From NCBI GenBank assembly GCA_001823925.1, contig MHWB01000009.1:89086-149464 (forward strand): a stretch of DNA of 60,379 bases, read 5' to 3'. Positions 45,384 to 55,229 of this stretch are shown in pieces. Every line of letters starts with the position of its first letter. Position 1 is the stretch's first letter. The notes below the pieces were generated by a model, which saw only the letters and a program-made list of their open reading frames with translations, ran no database searches and was not told the DNA's origin. The stretch comes from Candidatus Zambryskibacteria bacterium RIFCSPLOWO2_01_FULL_39_39 (GTDB lineage Bacteria; Patescibacteriota; Minisyncoccia; Phycocordibacterales; WO2-35-19). The position numbers were made by a program, and so were the translations under genes.

Positions 45384-47108
45384 TTACTTCATACGCAATG
45401 ACCATACTGCACCATTTTGTATATAGATTACCCTATCTTCCCAATTTGAAAGGATCATGTCGGTCCCGATTCCCTTGTCTTCCACTCTGTTGATGTCTTG
45501 GTTCTTGATGGGGACAAAGATATCGAGTTCACCGTCTTTAATAATCGTCGCGCAGACCCCTTTCGGAAGAATGGCTAAATTGAGTTCCGGACCGTCGGTT
45601 TCGGCGACCCAAACTTTGTGCGATTGATATTCACGGTCGAAAGTGATTTCCACCTTATGGTAAACACCACTACGATCGATACCAATGAGCGAGACGAAGC
45701 GATTACCTGCTTTTGCCGTCACCACCTTAAGTTCATCGAGTTCTCGGATACGCGTTTGAATACCCTTTTTCTCTCCGAAAGGTGTGATGATAAACTTGGC
45801 GCCCATAGTGTCCATAACACCGACACCCTGGAACCACTTTGTTGAATTAACCATCGCATTCCAATTCTTACCGATCGATACGATTGGTTTATCAAAGAAT
45901 TTTAGATCAACTTCACTCAAGCCGGCATCCGTCACAACAAAAAGCCGATTCTCAAAACTGACTAAATTGTATCCGTTGAGACGGAGTGACAACTCAGTAG
46001 ACTTGAGACTACTTTCTTCTACATATTGGAAGTGAATTTCTCGATTCCGCATTTCTGCGACAAGCCACCCATTTCCAGATTTTACGACTTCGCAATTTCG
46101 AGAAGTGACCATACAGATCTCTCTCTTGGTTGCCAAGTCGATCATTCTACCAGAAGAAAGCAGAACTGCTCCGCAATGGAATGTTTTCACCGCCGGATCG
46201 CCAGGAAAGTCTGCGAGTTTTTCGAACACAAGTAACCCCGTCCTTCCTGTAGTAACCATCCGCAGAACCTGAGCGGCACGCGGAGTGACAACACTTGTAT
46301 CGAATGGCGATGGAGGATTATTTCTCTCACCATTTTGAAATGCAGCTTCGTACCAACCAAGAAGCGGGTTCGGTATGGTCGAGAAATCTCGAACAGCCCG
46401 ATTCAACCTTACTCCTTTGCTAAAAACAGAGGCGTTTGCTTTCATCCGTCCTTCAAGGTCTCCGCGGTCGAAACCGTCGAGAGTCCCTTTGTAAGGATGA
46501 AGCCCAGTGTAAATCTGGAATGTGACAATCCCCCACGCGAACCAGTCTGTGCGTTCGTTGAAGGTTTTCGAGTGCCAATCCCGAATCGAAGGCATGATAA
46601 CGCTAGCCCCCCATCTGCCAATCGACCAGGAATCGACATCGATCACTCGTGGCTCCGGATCACGACCTCCGAAAAGCGTAAACCAATTGAGCTCGTTAGC
46701 GTCAACTAGTACAGCTTTATTCTGATGAGCGAAAGAAAACACTTCTCGCATGCGATTGACCAAAGTCGAAGCATGGGCTTGAGTGAATCCTTCTTTCAAC
46801 CAGAAGTCGTTAGTGAACACTCTCGCGAGAGGATGTCCATCAACATACGGTAAGTAGTGTCCGGCAAGATCTCCGTTTGGTTTGGTAACCAAACCTAGAG
46901 GAGAACTCACGCAGGGATGTTTGAGGTGAGCGAGAAGTCGGATTTTATCCGGCATACCTCGCTGTTTTGCTTCTTCCGGCTTGTGGTAGATTTTCACCAC
47001 CATGTCGGAGATTTTATAGATCGTGCCCTCGCCACCACTCGCAACATAGTTGCTATCGCGGAGAGTTACAGCGCCTTTATGTTCGAGCACAACAGAGATG
47101 TTGCTCAT
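45384..47108 (-). CDS. Ser/Thr kinase-like domain + C-terminal repeat (possible beta-propeller) region
   Basis: ASGGEGTIYKI glycine-rich loop; MVVKIYHK; VDANELNW; RVIDVDSW in place of DFG; DWFAWGIVTFQIYTGLHPYKG. Confidence 0.8.
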   Translation of the reverse strand: MSNISVVLEHKGAVTLRDSNYVASGGEGTIYKISDMVVKIYHKPEEAKQRGMPDKIRLLAHLKHPCVSSPLGLVTKPNGDLAGHYLPYVDGHPLARVFTNDFWLKEGFTQAHASTLVNRMREVFSFAHQNKAVLVDANELNWFTLFGGRDPEPRVIDVDSWSIGRWGASVIMPSIRDWHSKTFNERTDWFAWGIVTFQIYTGLHPYKGTLDGFDRGDLEGRMKANASVFSKGVRLNRAVRDFSTIPNPLLGWYEAAFQNGERNNPPSPFDTSVVTPRAAQVLRMVTTGRTGLLVFEKLADFPGDPAVKTFHCGAVLLSSGRMIDLATKREICMVTSRNCEVVKSGNGWLVAEMRNREIHFQYVEESSLKSTELSLRLNGYNLVSFENRLFVVTDAGLSEVDLKFFDKPIVSIGKNWNAMVNSTKWFQGVGVMDTMGAKFIITPFGEKKGIQTRIRELDELKVVTAKAGNRFVSLIGIDRSGVYHKVEITFDREYQSHKVWVAETDGPELNLAILPKGVCATIIKDGELDIFVPIKNQDINRVEDKGIGTDMILSNWEDRVIYIQNGAVWSLRMK

Positions 47109-47983
47109 GTAAGTGTTTCCTCCTCTGTGTTGTCGATCCTAACGACTGCATATGAAATGTCGTCGGCAGGACCTTTTCCGGATTGTTGCATGTCCTTGAT
47201 ACCTCGGATCATTCGCCGTTTGGCAAATTCTCCACCAGTATTTTTGAACGAAAGAAAAGCTGACACAGCATCTCTCCAAGAAACATTTTCGATTTGAGTG
47301 ACTCCGTCTGAAAAGACGGCGACAAACCCAACTTCGTCCAGTTCCTCTTGCGAGATTTTTGTCACAACTCCTTCGAGTCCTTCACGAAGAGTAAATTCTT
47401 GCGAACTTTCTTCTGTATAAGAACCGTCAGTCTTGCGAATCACAGTCGAACACGAAAGGCGTTTTGCCTCCAAGTCTCCACCGTGTGCACCGACAAACTT
47501 TTCGATACCACCTTCTCCGTACGAAGGATAGAATGGTGTATTGTCGGCCCATTCGTAACGGGACATTTTAATATGCCCATCGCGATATTTTAATCCAACA
47601 ACTCCATCTCCTTGAATGTGCACGAATCCGCCATGTTTGGTGAGATATACATACCCGCATGTTGCAAGCATGTCTACTCTTTCCAGACCAAGCATGAGTC
47701 GTGCAGTGCCGATAATTTGCTGTTGGCGAGATGTAATACTCACCACAGCAGTGTTTAGTGCTCCTCCCGAAGCCTTCGCATGATCGCGAATTGCTTGGAA
47801 AGTTGAGAGCGTAAGAATTCGGGAACCCACATCAGTGTGCCCTCCAGTCGAACAACCGTCCGAAACGATGGCACAGGCGATTGTGTAGTTTGAACCAGAA
47901 CGTGAATAGTCCTGGCAAGGTTTGCCATTTGAATAATGAGCAGAACCTATTTGGAAATAATGGTCGGTGTGGAATATTATCAC
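47105..47983 (-). CDS. PP2C-family protein phosphatase-like
   Basis: IVSDGCSTGGHTDVGSR; FSDGVTQIE; ADDISYAVVRI; GTG start preceded by AGAAAGGAGA. Confidence 0.85.
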   Translation of the reverse strand: MIIFHTDHYFQIGSAHYSNGKPCQDYSRSGSNYTIACAIVSDGCSTGGHTDVGSRILTLSTFQAIRDHAKASGGALNTAVVSITSRQQQIIGTARLMLGLERVDMLATCGYVYLTKHGGFVHIQGDGVVGLKYRDGHIKMSRYEWADNTPFYPSYGEGGIEKFVGAHGGDLEAKRLSCSTVIRKTDGSYTEESSQEFTLREGLEGVVTKISQEELDEVGFVAVFSDGVTQIENVSWRDAVSAFLSFKNTGGEFAKRRMIRGIKDMQQSGKGPADDISYAVVRIDNTEEETLT

Positions 47984-48014
47984 CTTTTCTCCTTTCTTTA
48001 ATTTTCAAAGAATA

Positions 48015-48045
48015 AGGGGCGGTGCGCATTGCTGCGACCGCCCCT
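48015..48045 (-). terminator. Hairpin after vWA gene
   Basis: aggggcggt...accgcccct. Confidence 0.75.
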
Positions 48046-48061
48046 CTTGGCCTTCTGTTTA

Positions 48062-48820
48062 TCAGATGGTGGCCGAAATCTTTTGACTTGGTCCTTTGCT
48101 TCCCAACGCTTGGGACTGGCTTGAGACCGATTGAGAAACGAACTCCGCGAGCTTCGCCAACTTACCTTTGGTTGCTTCACCAGCGTCGATGAACTTCAAA
48201 CCAGAGGTCTGAGCGAACTTGTCGAGTTTGGGCGCGTACTGCATTGCATTCACGCCGATCAGAATTCCGACGAGCGATTCGATTTCTTCGCCCTTCGTAG
48301 CCCGATCCATCTCCTCCTTGATCATCCGCATCGTTACCGATGAAGTGTTGTCGTCGCCGTCAGTGATGACGAAAACGATTCCGTTCGCCAGGAAATCCTG
48401 ACTCATCAGTTTCTTTGCGTATGTGTTGGTCGCTCCGACCGCCGAAAATGTCGCATCGTAAAGATTCGTATTCCCGTACGGATTGAACGGCTGATACTGC
48501 GTCGGATCAATCTCGCCAAGCGGCTTGAAGCCGTGGATTTCCTCGATGCCGGTTGGCCTCAAGGATGACGAGAAGAGAATTACGCGAAGCAGCAAGTTAT
48601 TCGAACGCGGCGACTTCTTGCACGAATCCACTGCCGCCTTCAGGCATTTGAGGAGTTCATCCGCAAAGCCTTGGACGGACCCAGTGACGTCAATGACGAT
48701 CGTCACAAGTGTGTATTCAGTTGCACCGAGATGCTCGATGCGAGTTGCGGAAAACTGGAAAGCTTGCGCTCCGCCGATTTTCCCCGTTTCCATCGTAGTG
48801 TCAGTCATCATTCTTGGCAT
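48062..48820 (-). CDS. von Willebrand factor A domain protein
   Basis: LVTIVIDVTGSVQGF (MIDAS-like), NTNLYDAT, GIVFVITDGDDNTSS. Confidence 0.88.
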   Translation of the reverse strand: MPRMMTDTTMETGKIGGAQAFQFSATRIEHLGATEYTLVTIVIDVTGSVQGFADELLKCLKAAVDSCKKSPRSNNLLLRVILFSSSLRPTGIEEIHGFKPLGEIDPTQYQPFNPYGNTNLYDATFSAVGATNTYAKKLMSQDFLANGIVFVITDGDDNTSSVTMRMIKEEMDRATKGEEIESLVGILIGVNAMQYAPKLDKFAQTSGLKFIDAGEATKGKLAKLAEFVSQSVSSQSQALGSKGPSQKISATI

Positions 48821-48852
48821 AGTTTTTCTCCATGTTCCTTTCTGATTCTGTC

Positions 48853-49680
48853 CTACGACAGGAAATCGGTTGAAGTGGTGATCGTCATACCGCGGCTCTT
48901 CATATCTCGGAAGAAATCCTCGGCAAACTTCGGAAAGTCCGGACCGCCAGGCGTCTGAGGGACCGGTGACATGCAGTCGCGCAACAAGTGAAATTTCTTG
49001 ATGTGCGCGTCGCCGATGTGATCGGCAATCTGCTGTACAGTCTTCAGAACGCAGTGACTTGAAGCCTCGCCGGCGACTCCCACAATATCTGCTTCGGAAA
49101 GCATTGAGAGGAAGCCGGTGTTGAGACTGGTCGACGGATCATTCGGATCCGGTACTTCGGCCATGAGAGCGCCGTAGTGTTCGGTCCAAGGGTTGGAACC
49201 CTTCGTAACGTAGTCGACCATCGCATATTGCTCGTCCGACCACTTTTGAAGTGCGTCGTTGAGTTTCGAATGGACATTGTGTCCCCATGTGCCGATGAGG
49301 CAATGGGGCGGCCAGACGAAAATCATGTAGTTGCTCGCCGTTGATTCCAGAGCGTGCGCGTATTCGAGAGTCCGTTTCCGGAATCCCGGGTTACGCGGCG
49401 TCCAGATGCCCGCTTCGATGTCGGCCGCCGAGATCATGATGAAAGGATTCGGCTGATTGCCGTTCCCGTCCATCCACCACGCCGGATGCGCGATGTCGAT
49501 GAGGCGATGACTGTCGAGAGTGACGTGAATGTCTTCCAATTTCCGGCCGGTGCGATCGATGAATTTCGAAAGTCGCTCCATGTCGGAGTTGGCTCCTGTG
49601 ACAGGGAGTTTTGCTCCCGGAAGATCACAGAAATCATTCTGAGGGTCGATTACCACTAAGTGAATATTGGCCTTAGCCAT
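48853..49680 (-). CDS. pncA: Isochorismatase-family nicotinamidase
   Basis: VVIDPQNDF; VTLDSHRLIDIAHPAWW (metal D/H/H); VTKGSNP (Lys); GEASSHCVLKT (Cys). Confidence 0.85.
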   Translation of the reverse strand: MAKANIHLVVIDPQNDFCDLPGAKLPVTGANSDMERLSKFIDRTGRKLEDIHVTLDSHRLIDIAHPAWWMDGNGNQPNPFIMISAADIEAGIWTPRNPGFRKRTLEYAHALESTASNYMIFVWPPHCLIGTWGHNVHSKLNDALQKWSDEQYAMVDYVTKGSNPWTEHYGALMAEVPDPNDPSTSLNTGFLSMLSEADIVGVAGEASSHCVLKTVQQIADHIGDAHIKKFHLLRDCMSPVPQTPGGPDFPKFAEDFFRDMKSRGMTITTSTDFLS

Positions 49681-49779
49681 AGGTCGTTTCTCCTTTTTTT
49701 AAGTCAAATTGCATTTTAGAGCAGTTGCTCTGTCCGGGATGACCCTATCATATCTATATAAAAAGTCAGGGTAATAAAA

Positions 49780-49803
49780 GCGCCCTGGTTTGACCCAAGG
49801 CGC
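49780..49803 (-). terminator. Terminator after NMNAT-Nudix gene
   Basis: GCGCCTTGGGTCAAACCAGGGCGCTTTTATT on minus strand. Confidence 0.85.
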
Positions 49804-49826
49804 CTGTTTAAAAACCTCTATTTCAC

Positions 49827-50714
49827 TCACTTTTTAATGATCAGAGCGAGTGGTTTGTGACAATCCACAAGAACTTTTTCAAGATTATTCAAATTGACCC
49901 AAGTTACCTGATTGACACCCCTTCCTGGAAGAGGCAGGCCTCCTAAATATCTAGTCTGCAGAAGAATTGTGACAACTCGATCATGTGTCTTACGAAATCT
50001 CCAGTCATCCAACTTTAATGATTGAAGAAGTTGTAGTGAGGTAGTGGTTATGCCTGGAATTTCTTTGGCAATACACCGAACTCCCGCACTTTCATACGAA
50101 TCATCAAGTTCTGGATCAAAAAAGACTCCAGGAAAACGCAGCTTGCCTTCCTCATCTTTCTTTCCAACCAGTAAAATCTGTTGAAAAGTTGAATCAAGAA
50201 CAGCCACATCTACTGTCGGGTACCCAGATCGCTTTCGATGCAAGTTGGCGTAAATTACTCCCGAGCGAAAATCAGTAGAATCGATCACATCGACCTTCTC
50301 TCGGATTTTGGTTGCACTTCCAGAAAAAATTGTTGGTACCTCGTGAGTTTCGAACACACCTTGGTAGGTATGTACAAAACTATCTCGCGAACCGTAGATA
50401 ATTGCAGTACGATTCGAAAATGTATTTCTAATGACCTCATCGATTCTCCTAGATCGTTCTTCGTAAGAAGACGGTATGGAGTCTGACGAAACGATTGCAA
50501 TCTTTTGAGGATAAACACTCTCGATCATTTGTCGGCGCATCTCAAATGACAACGGATTTCTATCAGTCATAATCGGAGAACAACCAAGTATAACCAGAGT
50601 AGTTTTGTGCCTTTCGAGCACATAATCAAGAATGTACCGGTGCCCCTCATGGAGAGCCGGTACCTGAAAACGAGCGACAATTACACCGACCACTTCATTT
50701 TGTATAAGGGACAT
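49827..50714 (-). CDS. Bifunctional nicotinamide-nucleotide adenylyltransferase / Nudix-fold protein
   Basis: VGVIVARFQVPALHEGHRYIL nucleotidyltransferase motif; C-terminal Nudix-like domain with degenerate box; ATG 50714 with SD GGAGGAA chosen over 50732. Confidence 0.85.
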   Translation of the reverse strand: MSLIQNEVVGVIVARFQVPALHEGHRYILDYVLERHKTTLVILGCSPIMTDRNPLSFEMRRQMIESVYPQKIAIVSSDSIPSSYEERSRRIDEVIRNTFSNRTAIIYGSRDSFVHTYQGVFETHEVPTIFSGSATKIREKVDVIDSTDFRSGVIYANLHRKRSGYPTVDVAVLDSTFQQILLVGKKDEEGKLRFPGVFFDPELDDSYESAGVRCIAKEIPGITTTSLQLLQSLKLDDWRFRKTHDRVVTILLQTRYLGGLPLPGRGVNQVTWVNLNNLEKVLVDCHKPLALIIKK

Positions 50715-50762
50715 CTTAAATTCCTCCGCCACTTTTATACCACAGATTAGATAAAAATAAAA

Positions 50763-50797
50763 CAGCTCGTATCCGCCGATGTGGCGAATACGAGCTG
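50763..50797 (-). terminator. Terminator after nadE
   Basis: CAGCTCGTATTCGCCACATCGGCGGATACGAGCTGTTTTATTTTT on minus strand. Confidence 0.9.
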
Positions 50798-50818
50798 GTA
50801 TAAAAGGTACTTTATGAT

Positions 50819-52747
50819 CTAACTAGCGGTGTCTGTACAGCTTAGAGGCTTTTCGAGCCACTCTGCCGATTGGACCACTGGCAACTGAAGTGCACGTTCC
50901 CGATCGAGATCGAGCGAGCCAAGATGCACTGATTGCGGTGCCTGGACCCACTTGAAAATCGAGATTCGGAAAAGATACATAAAGCGGTCGACCCACTCCG
51001 TAAGCTCCTTCTCTGCGTATTCTGGGAACATGTAGTGGAGAACATACGAGACTTCCTCTGGTGCCATCTTCTCTCCGGCAAACAACGCATAGCATGCGTC
51101 GAGTACCGGAAATGGCATAAGGTCGCGCTCGTCAGCCTGATTTTCCGCAAGTTCCGCCGAAGCTGTACTTGCAATTAATCGATCGAGCGGATCCAAATTG
51201 AATACCGTTCGATTGAGATATTTAATGAGCTCGATAACCACTGTCTTCGGAAGATTTCCGGACAGTGAATATGCTCCCATCATATCTCCGCCAATCGTCG
51301 TGTAGCCTACCGCCTTCTCCGACATGTTGCTCGTCTGGAGCCACATACCGCGATTTGCATTTGACCAATCCCACATCCGTTTTCCACGAATGCGAGCCTG
51401 GATGTTTTGCATACCAACCTTAGTGATCTTTTCACCAGGAGCAAGCATTTTTTCCACATCCTTAACAGCCTGCTCAAATTCGTCTTCAATGGACAGCTCG
51501 GCAAAACTTACACCGAGTGTCTCACAGAGATCATATCCGATTTCTCTGCTTTCCGAAGAGTTGAATCGAGTTGGCATCGAGAAGCACCGGATAAAATCCG
51601 AAAGCTCCCTTCCGCTTTTCTCGAGTTTCTTCGTCGCGTAGAGGTGAGCGATGAGGAGCGTAAGTGCCGAATCTTTACCGCCAGACATGGCGATGCCGAT
51701 CCGATCAAACGCTCCCGTTTTACGAAAGTATCCATCAAGTCCTGTGAGCATCGCTTGTACCAAATCAGAGAAATATTCTTCCTGAGGATTTGGACTGGTC
51801 GTTGCGGCGGGAATAAAGAAATTTTTCGTAGCTGGAACCGGGTATGGATAATCAGAATTACCCAGTCGGACTTTAATATCCGTATGAATTACAACTGTTG
51901 GTTCTTCGTCTCGCAAGAATCTCTCGCGATCCGAACGCCAAGTTGTATTTTCTCGCCGTTGTCGCGATGTGCGATCGAGATCAACAACTTTAGTGGAAAA
52001 TCCTTCATCCCAGCGCCGAGCTTCAAGAAGCATACGGCCACATTGATTTATAAACCCTCCACCATCAAACGCCAATCCATCGTTTCCACCGAATTGATTT
52101 ACATAGACGACTGTCGCGACATTGTCTGCCGCTCGGGTCGAAATGAGTTCGCGTCGTGTTCCTAAAACGCCCGCACGATACGGTGAGGCAGAGATATTAA
52201 TAATCGTTTCTGCCCCGCTATATGATCGTCGTCGCATTGGTCCGTCAGGTGACCAGATGTCCTCGCAGACTTCAATCGCCATTTTCCCGAATGGGAATTG
52301 GAAGATGAGATCTCCAAAAGGAACATCATTCACACTACTGACAAACCCAGGAATTCCTGCCGAGTATGTACGCTTCTCGTAGAAGACGCCATAAGTTGGA
52401 AGTTTCTCTTTGGGGACGAGTCCGATGATATGACCTTGGCAAACCACGGCCGCAACATTGTATGCGTTCGATTCGTACTCCACAGCGAGACCTACAACGA
52501 AAACCGTATTGAGTCGCCATGTCGCTTCTGTGAACCGGACGAGACCTTCCCATTGACCCTCGATAAACTTTCCCCATAACACCAAATCCTCGACTGGATA
52601 GCCGGAAATTGACTGTTCGGGAAAACACACGATAGTGCAACCTTCTTTAGACATCTGCCCTGCAAGTTGCACCAAACGTTCAGTATTTGACCTGAATGCC
52701 CCAACGGTTGGGTCGGGATTTGCAAGACCAATCTTGATGAGATTCAT
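50819..52747 (-). CDS. nadE: Glutamine-dependent NAD synthetase
   Basis: Nitrilase domain (CFPEQSISGY, PKEKLPTYGVFYEKRTY, AIEVCEDIW) + synthetase domain (GIAMSGGKDSALTL). Confidence 0.95.
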   Translation of the reverse strand: MNLIKIGLANPDPTVGAFRSNTERLVQLAGQMSKEGCTIVCFPEQSISGYPVEDLVLWGKFIEGQWEGLVRFTEATWRLNTVFVVGLAVEYESNAYNVAAVVCQGHIIGLVPKEKLPTYGVFYEKRTYSAGIPGFVSSVNDVPFGDLIFQFPFGKMAIEVCEDIWSPDGPMRRRSYSGAETIINISASPYRAGVLGTRRELISTRAADNVATVVYVNQFGGNDGLAFDGGGFINQCGRMLLEARRWDEGFSTKVVDLDRTSRQRRENTTWRSDRERFLRDEEPTVVIHTDIKVRLGNSDYPYPVPATKNFFIPAATTSPNPQEEYFSDLVQAMLTGLDGYFRKTGAFDRIGIAMSGGKDSALTLLIAHLYATKKLEKSGRELSDFIRCFSMPTRFNSSESREIGYDLCETLGVSFAELSIEDEFEQAVKDVEKMLAPGEKITKVGMQNIQARIRGKRMWDWSNANRGMWLQTSNMSEKAVGYTTIGGDMMGAYSLSGNLPKTVVIELIKYLNRTVFNLDPLDRLIASTASAELAENQADERDLMPFPVLDACYALFAGEKMAPEEVSYVLHYMFPEYAEKELTEWVDRFMYLFRISIFKWVQAPQSVHLGSLDLDRERALQLPVVQSAEWLEKPLSCTDTAS

Positions 52748-52750
52748 ACC

Positions 52751-53713
52751 TTACCCTTTCTCTTCTGTAAGTTTTTTTATTGCGTCGACAAAAAGATGCG
52801 AAACATCCTTCACGACGAATTTTGAGAATTGTGACGAACGAACAACACGCTGATGATTACTCATCGGGTGAGAATTCGTGATGATAACCTTCTGAATTTT
52901 TGAATATTCCAGAAGTTCAATCGCTTTGTCGTCATTGAACGCTCCATGACTTGCCACAAGGTAAATTGCAAGAGCCCCCTTTTCGAGGTAAGCATTTGCG
53001 GCGTCTACTGCAGTCTTCGCACTCCGGAGCATATCGTCATAAATAATGACATTCTTTCCGTTCACATCGCCGATGACATCGTGGATTTTTGTCTCCTCGA
53101 AATCACGAGATTTGCGTACGAGCGCAATGGAAGTGCCAAACTTTTTTGCAAAAGTCTCAACCCAGAGCGGACGCCCCAGATCAGCCGATGCAAATATAAA
53201 GTCGGACAAATTGAGCTTTTTCACAGCTTCGGTCAAAACTGATTCTGCATAGAGCTCGAACCGTAAGCACTCGCCTTCAAAGTAGTGGACGAGGCCTGAG
53301 GTATGTAAGTCGAGCATGAGAAAGCAATTGCGAACATCGCCGTGCGGAAGCTGAGACAGCATCCGCGCATTGATTTTCGCCGTTACAATCTCACCGGGTC
53401 TCACAGCCCGTTCCATCGTTGAATATCCGAAGAATGGTAAACAGAAGATGATCCGGTGCGCGCCGTATTTAGCGGCAGCGGTTCCAACACGGCAAATTTC
53501 GGTAAAGTCTTCGTCAGTGTGAGTACTTCCCACGATGACTACGTCTCTGCCGAAGAATTCCATACGTTCTCCCATATCAATTCTCAGGTATTTCTCTCCG
53601 CCACCGAAAGTTTTACGAATTAGCGGCCATTGGTCAAGATCGTAAAGTTTTTTGCCGACAAGGTCAGCAAAATAGTCCGACGATGGAGTCGAAAGAATAA
53701 TCGGTTGTCTCAT
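52751..53713 (-). CDS. prs: Ribose-phosphate pyrophosphokinase-like
   Basis: GSTHTDEDFTEICRVGTAAAKYGAHRIIFCLPFFGYSTMER; NVIIYDDMLRSAKTAVDAANAYLEKGA; ATG 53713 with SD GAGGAG preferred over 53773. Confidence 0.85.
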   Translation of the reverse strand: MRQPIILSTPSSDYFADLVGKKLYDLDQWPLIRKTFGGGEKYLRIDMGERMEFFGRDVVIVGSTHTDEDFTEICRVGTAAAKYGAHRIIFCLPFFGYSTMERAVRPGEIVTAKINARMLSQLPHGDVRNCFLMLDLHTSGLVHYFEGECLRFELYAESVLTEAVKKLNLSDFIFASADLGRPLWVETFAKKFGTSIALVRKSRDFEETKIHDVIGDVNGKNVIIYDDMLRSAKTAVDAANAYLEKGALAIYLVASHGAFNDDKAIELLEYSKIQKVIITNSHPMSNHQRVVRSSQFSKFVVKDVSHLFVDAIKKLTEEKG

Positions 53714-53800
53714 GTAGAGTTCTCCTCTTCTAGTTTTTATTTCAAAGATCAATTCCAATTTCGAGCCACCCACAATAAATTGTGAGGGGCTTGAAAAAGG

Positions 53801-53829
53801 AGGCGAGCAAAGCCGAAGCTAAGCTCGCC
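53801..53829 (-). terminator. Terminator-like hairpin after pncB
   Basis: GGCGAGCTTAGCTTCGGCTTTGCTCGCCTCCTTTTTC on minus strand. Confidence 0.75.
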
Positions 53830-53848
53830 ATCCAGATATAAAAGATAC

Positions 53849-55096
53849 TTACGATTTGCATGCTTCAGCAAAAGTGTTGGTGTAGCCAACCATCTGCTTC
53901 ATGCGCTCGACTGCCACTCTTGGGCCAGTAGCCTTCGAGATGTTGTCCGAGAGTTTTGCCACTGGATGTCCGGCAGCCTCAACCGCTTTGACTACGATAG
54001 AAATTGATTTGAAGCCCAGATCATTTGTAAGATCTGTGCCCCAACCGAAGGTGTAGCGAATACGGCCATGAAGTCGTTCCGAGATTTCCTTCATCGTTTC
54101 TACTCGAAGACCATCAGCGAAGACGATCAATTTTTCTTTTGGATCGATCCCAGCATCCTGATATTCCTGAATCCGTTTTTCGGCGTATTTGAGCGGAATA
54201 CCAGAATCCTGTCGTGACCCTTTCCAGTTTCGAAACTGCTTCGGAGTCACAGCATTAGAGAAGAACCAGTCACTGCCAAACGTGTCTGGCAGAAAAATGG
54301 AGAGGCCCATTCCGTACTCTTCTTCCCAGTCCGCGAGGACTCGGTGTTGGGAGTAGGTTGGATTTTTCTCCGTATCTTCTTCGAAGTAGATGCCGCTGTA
54401 AACCATCGGCAGCTCATGGGCGTTCGTGCCGGTTGGCATGAGCCCGTACCTTTGAGCAAGCAGAACATTGGAAGTACCCTTGAATTGATCGGGGCATTCC
54501 TTAGCGAGTATTGAAACCACGTAATCCTGCCACTGCCGACTGAAACGTCGACGAGTGCCAAAATCAGAGAACGTGATGTTCGGATTTCTTCGTAGCTCCC
54601 GAATTTTTCTTCCGAGAGCAATCTTGCCGTCCGACTCCACCAACTCCCGTTCGAAGGGAGAGTATTTTTGCATCAGAGCGCGGTAGTAGAGTTCATTCAC
54701 GATCGACATAGCTAAGGTTTCCCAATAGGTCGCCTCCGCCCAATCGCCCGGAAAAGAAATCTTCAGTTGATCGCCGTCAATCTCGAGATTAAACTCCGGA
54801 AGAGCAAGGCCCTTCAAAAAGTTAATATAGTCGAGTTGAAACATGGGCTGTTCGTATTCATAAGTGCCCATGATGTAGTGAAGTTCTTGAGATGAGAATC
54901 GCAGAGTTCGGCAATGCTCGAGTTCTTCTCGAAGACGGCCGATACTCACGATTTCTGCAAGTGGAACTCTCGCAGTACGGTTGATGAAAGACAGAGTGAC
55001 CGGAACTTTTGGGTGCCGGTGAAAAATCATTTGCCCCATCGATAACTTGTAGAAATCGATGTCGAGTAAAGACTCGATAATCGGCTTGTCACACAT
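53849..55096 (-). CDS. pncB: Nicotinate phosphoribosyltransferase
   Basis: LLDIDFYKLSMGQMIF; FSDFGTRRRFS; LPDTFGSDWFF; WKGSRQDSGIPLKYAEK. Confidence 0.93.
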   Translation of the reverse strand: MCDKPIIESLLDIDFYKLSMGQMIFHRHPKVPVTLSFINRTARVPLAEIVSIGRLREELEHCRTLRFSSQELHYIMGTYEYEQPMFQLDYINFLKGLALPEFNLEIDGDQLKISFPGDWAEATYWETLAMSIVNELYYRALMQKYSPFERELVESDGKIALGRKIRELRRNPNITFSDFGTRRRFSRQWQDYVVSILAKECPDQFKGTSNVLLAQRYGLMPTGTNAHELPMVYSGIYFEEDTEKNPTYSQHRVLADWEEEYGMGLSIFLPDTFGSDWFFSNAVTPKQFRNWKGSRQDSGIPLKYAEKRIQEYQDAGIDPKEKLIVFADGLRVETMKEISERLHGRIRYTFGWGTDLTNDLGFKSISIVVKAVEAAGHPVAKLSDNISKATGPRVAVERMKQMVGYTNTFAEACKS

Positions 55097-55136
55097 CGTT
55101 TAAGCATCCTTTCTTTACAAGTTGCTTCCGCGTGTG

Positions 55137-55164
55137 ATTATATCATATTTATAAAAAATTGCAA
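55137..55164 (-). promoter_or_regulatory. Sigma70-type promoter of pncB
   Basis: TTGCAA-16 nt-TATAAT on minus strand, ~40 nt upstream of the pncB ATG. Confidence 0.75.
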
Positions 55165-55187
55165 TATCTTTTTATAAAATAAAAAAA

Positions 55188-55212
55188 TAGCCGCAAGCAG
55201 AGCTCGCGACTA
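55188..55212 (-). terminator. Terminator after Nudix gene
   Basis: TAGTCGCGAGCTCTGCTTGCGGCTATTTTTTT on minus strand. Confidence 0.9.
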
Positions 55213-55229
55213 CATAATTTGGGGTGGAT

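Noticed and set aside
52751-53773. ORF-track start of prs at 53773 (20 extra residues)
   Set aside because: An internal ATG at 53713 has a well-placed SD (GAGGAG) and begins the PRPP-synthetase-like sequence MRQPIILSTPSSDYF.
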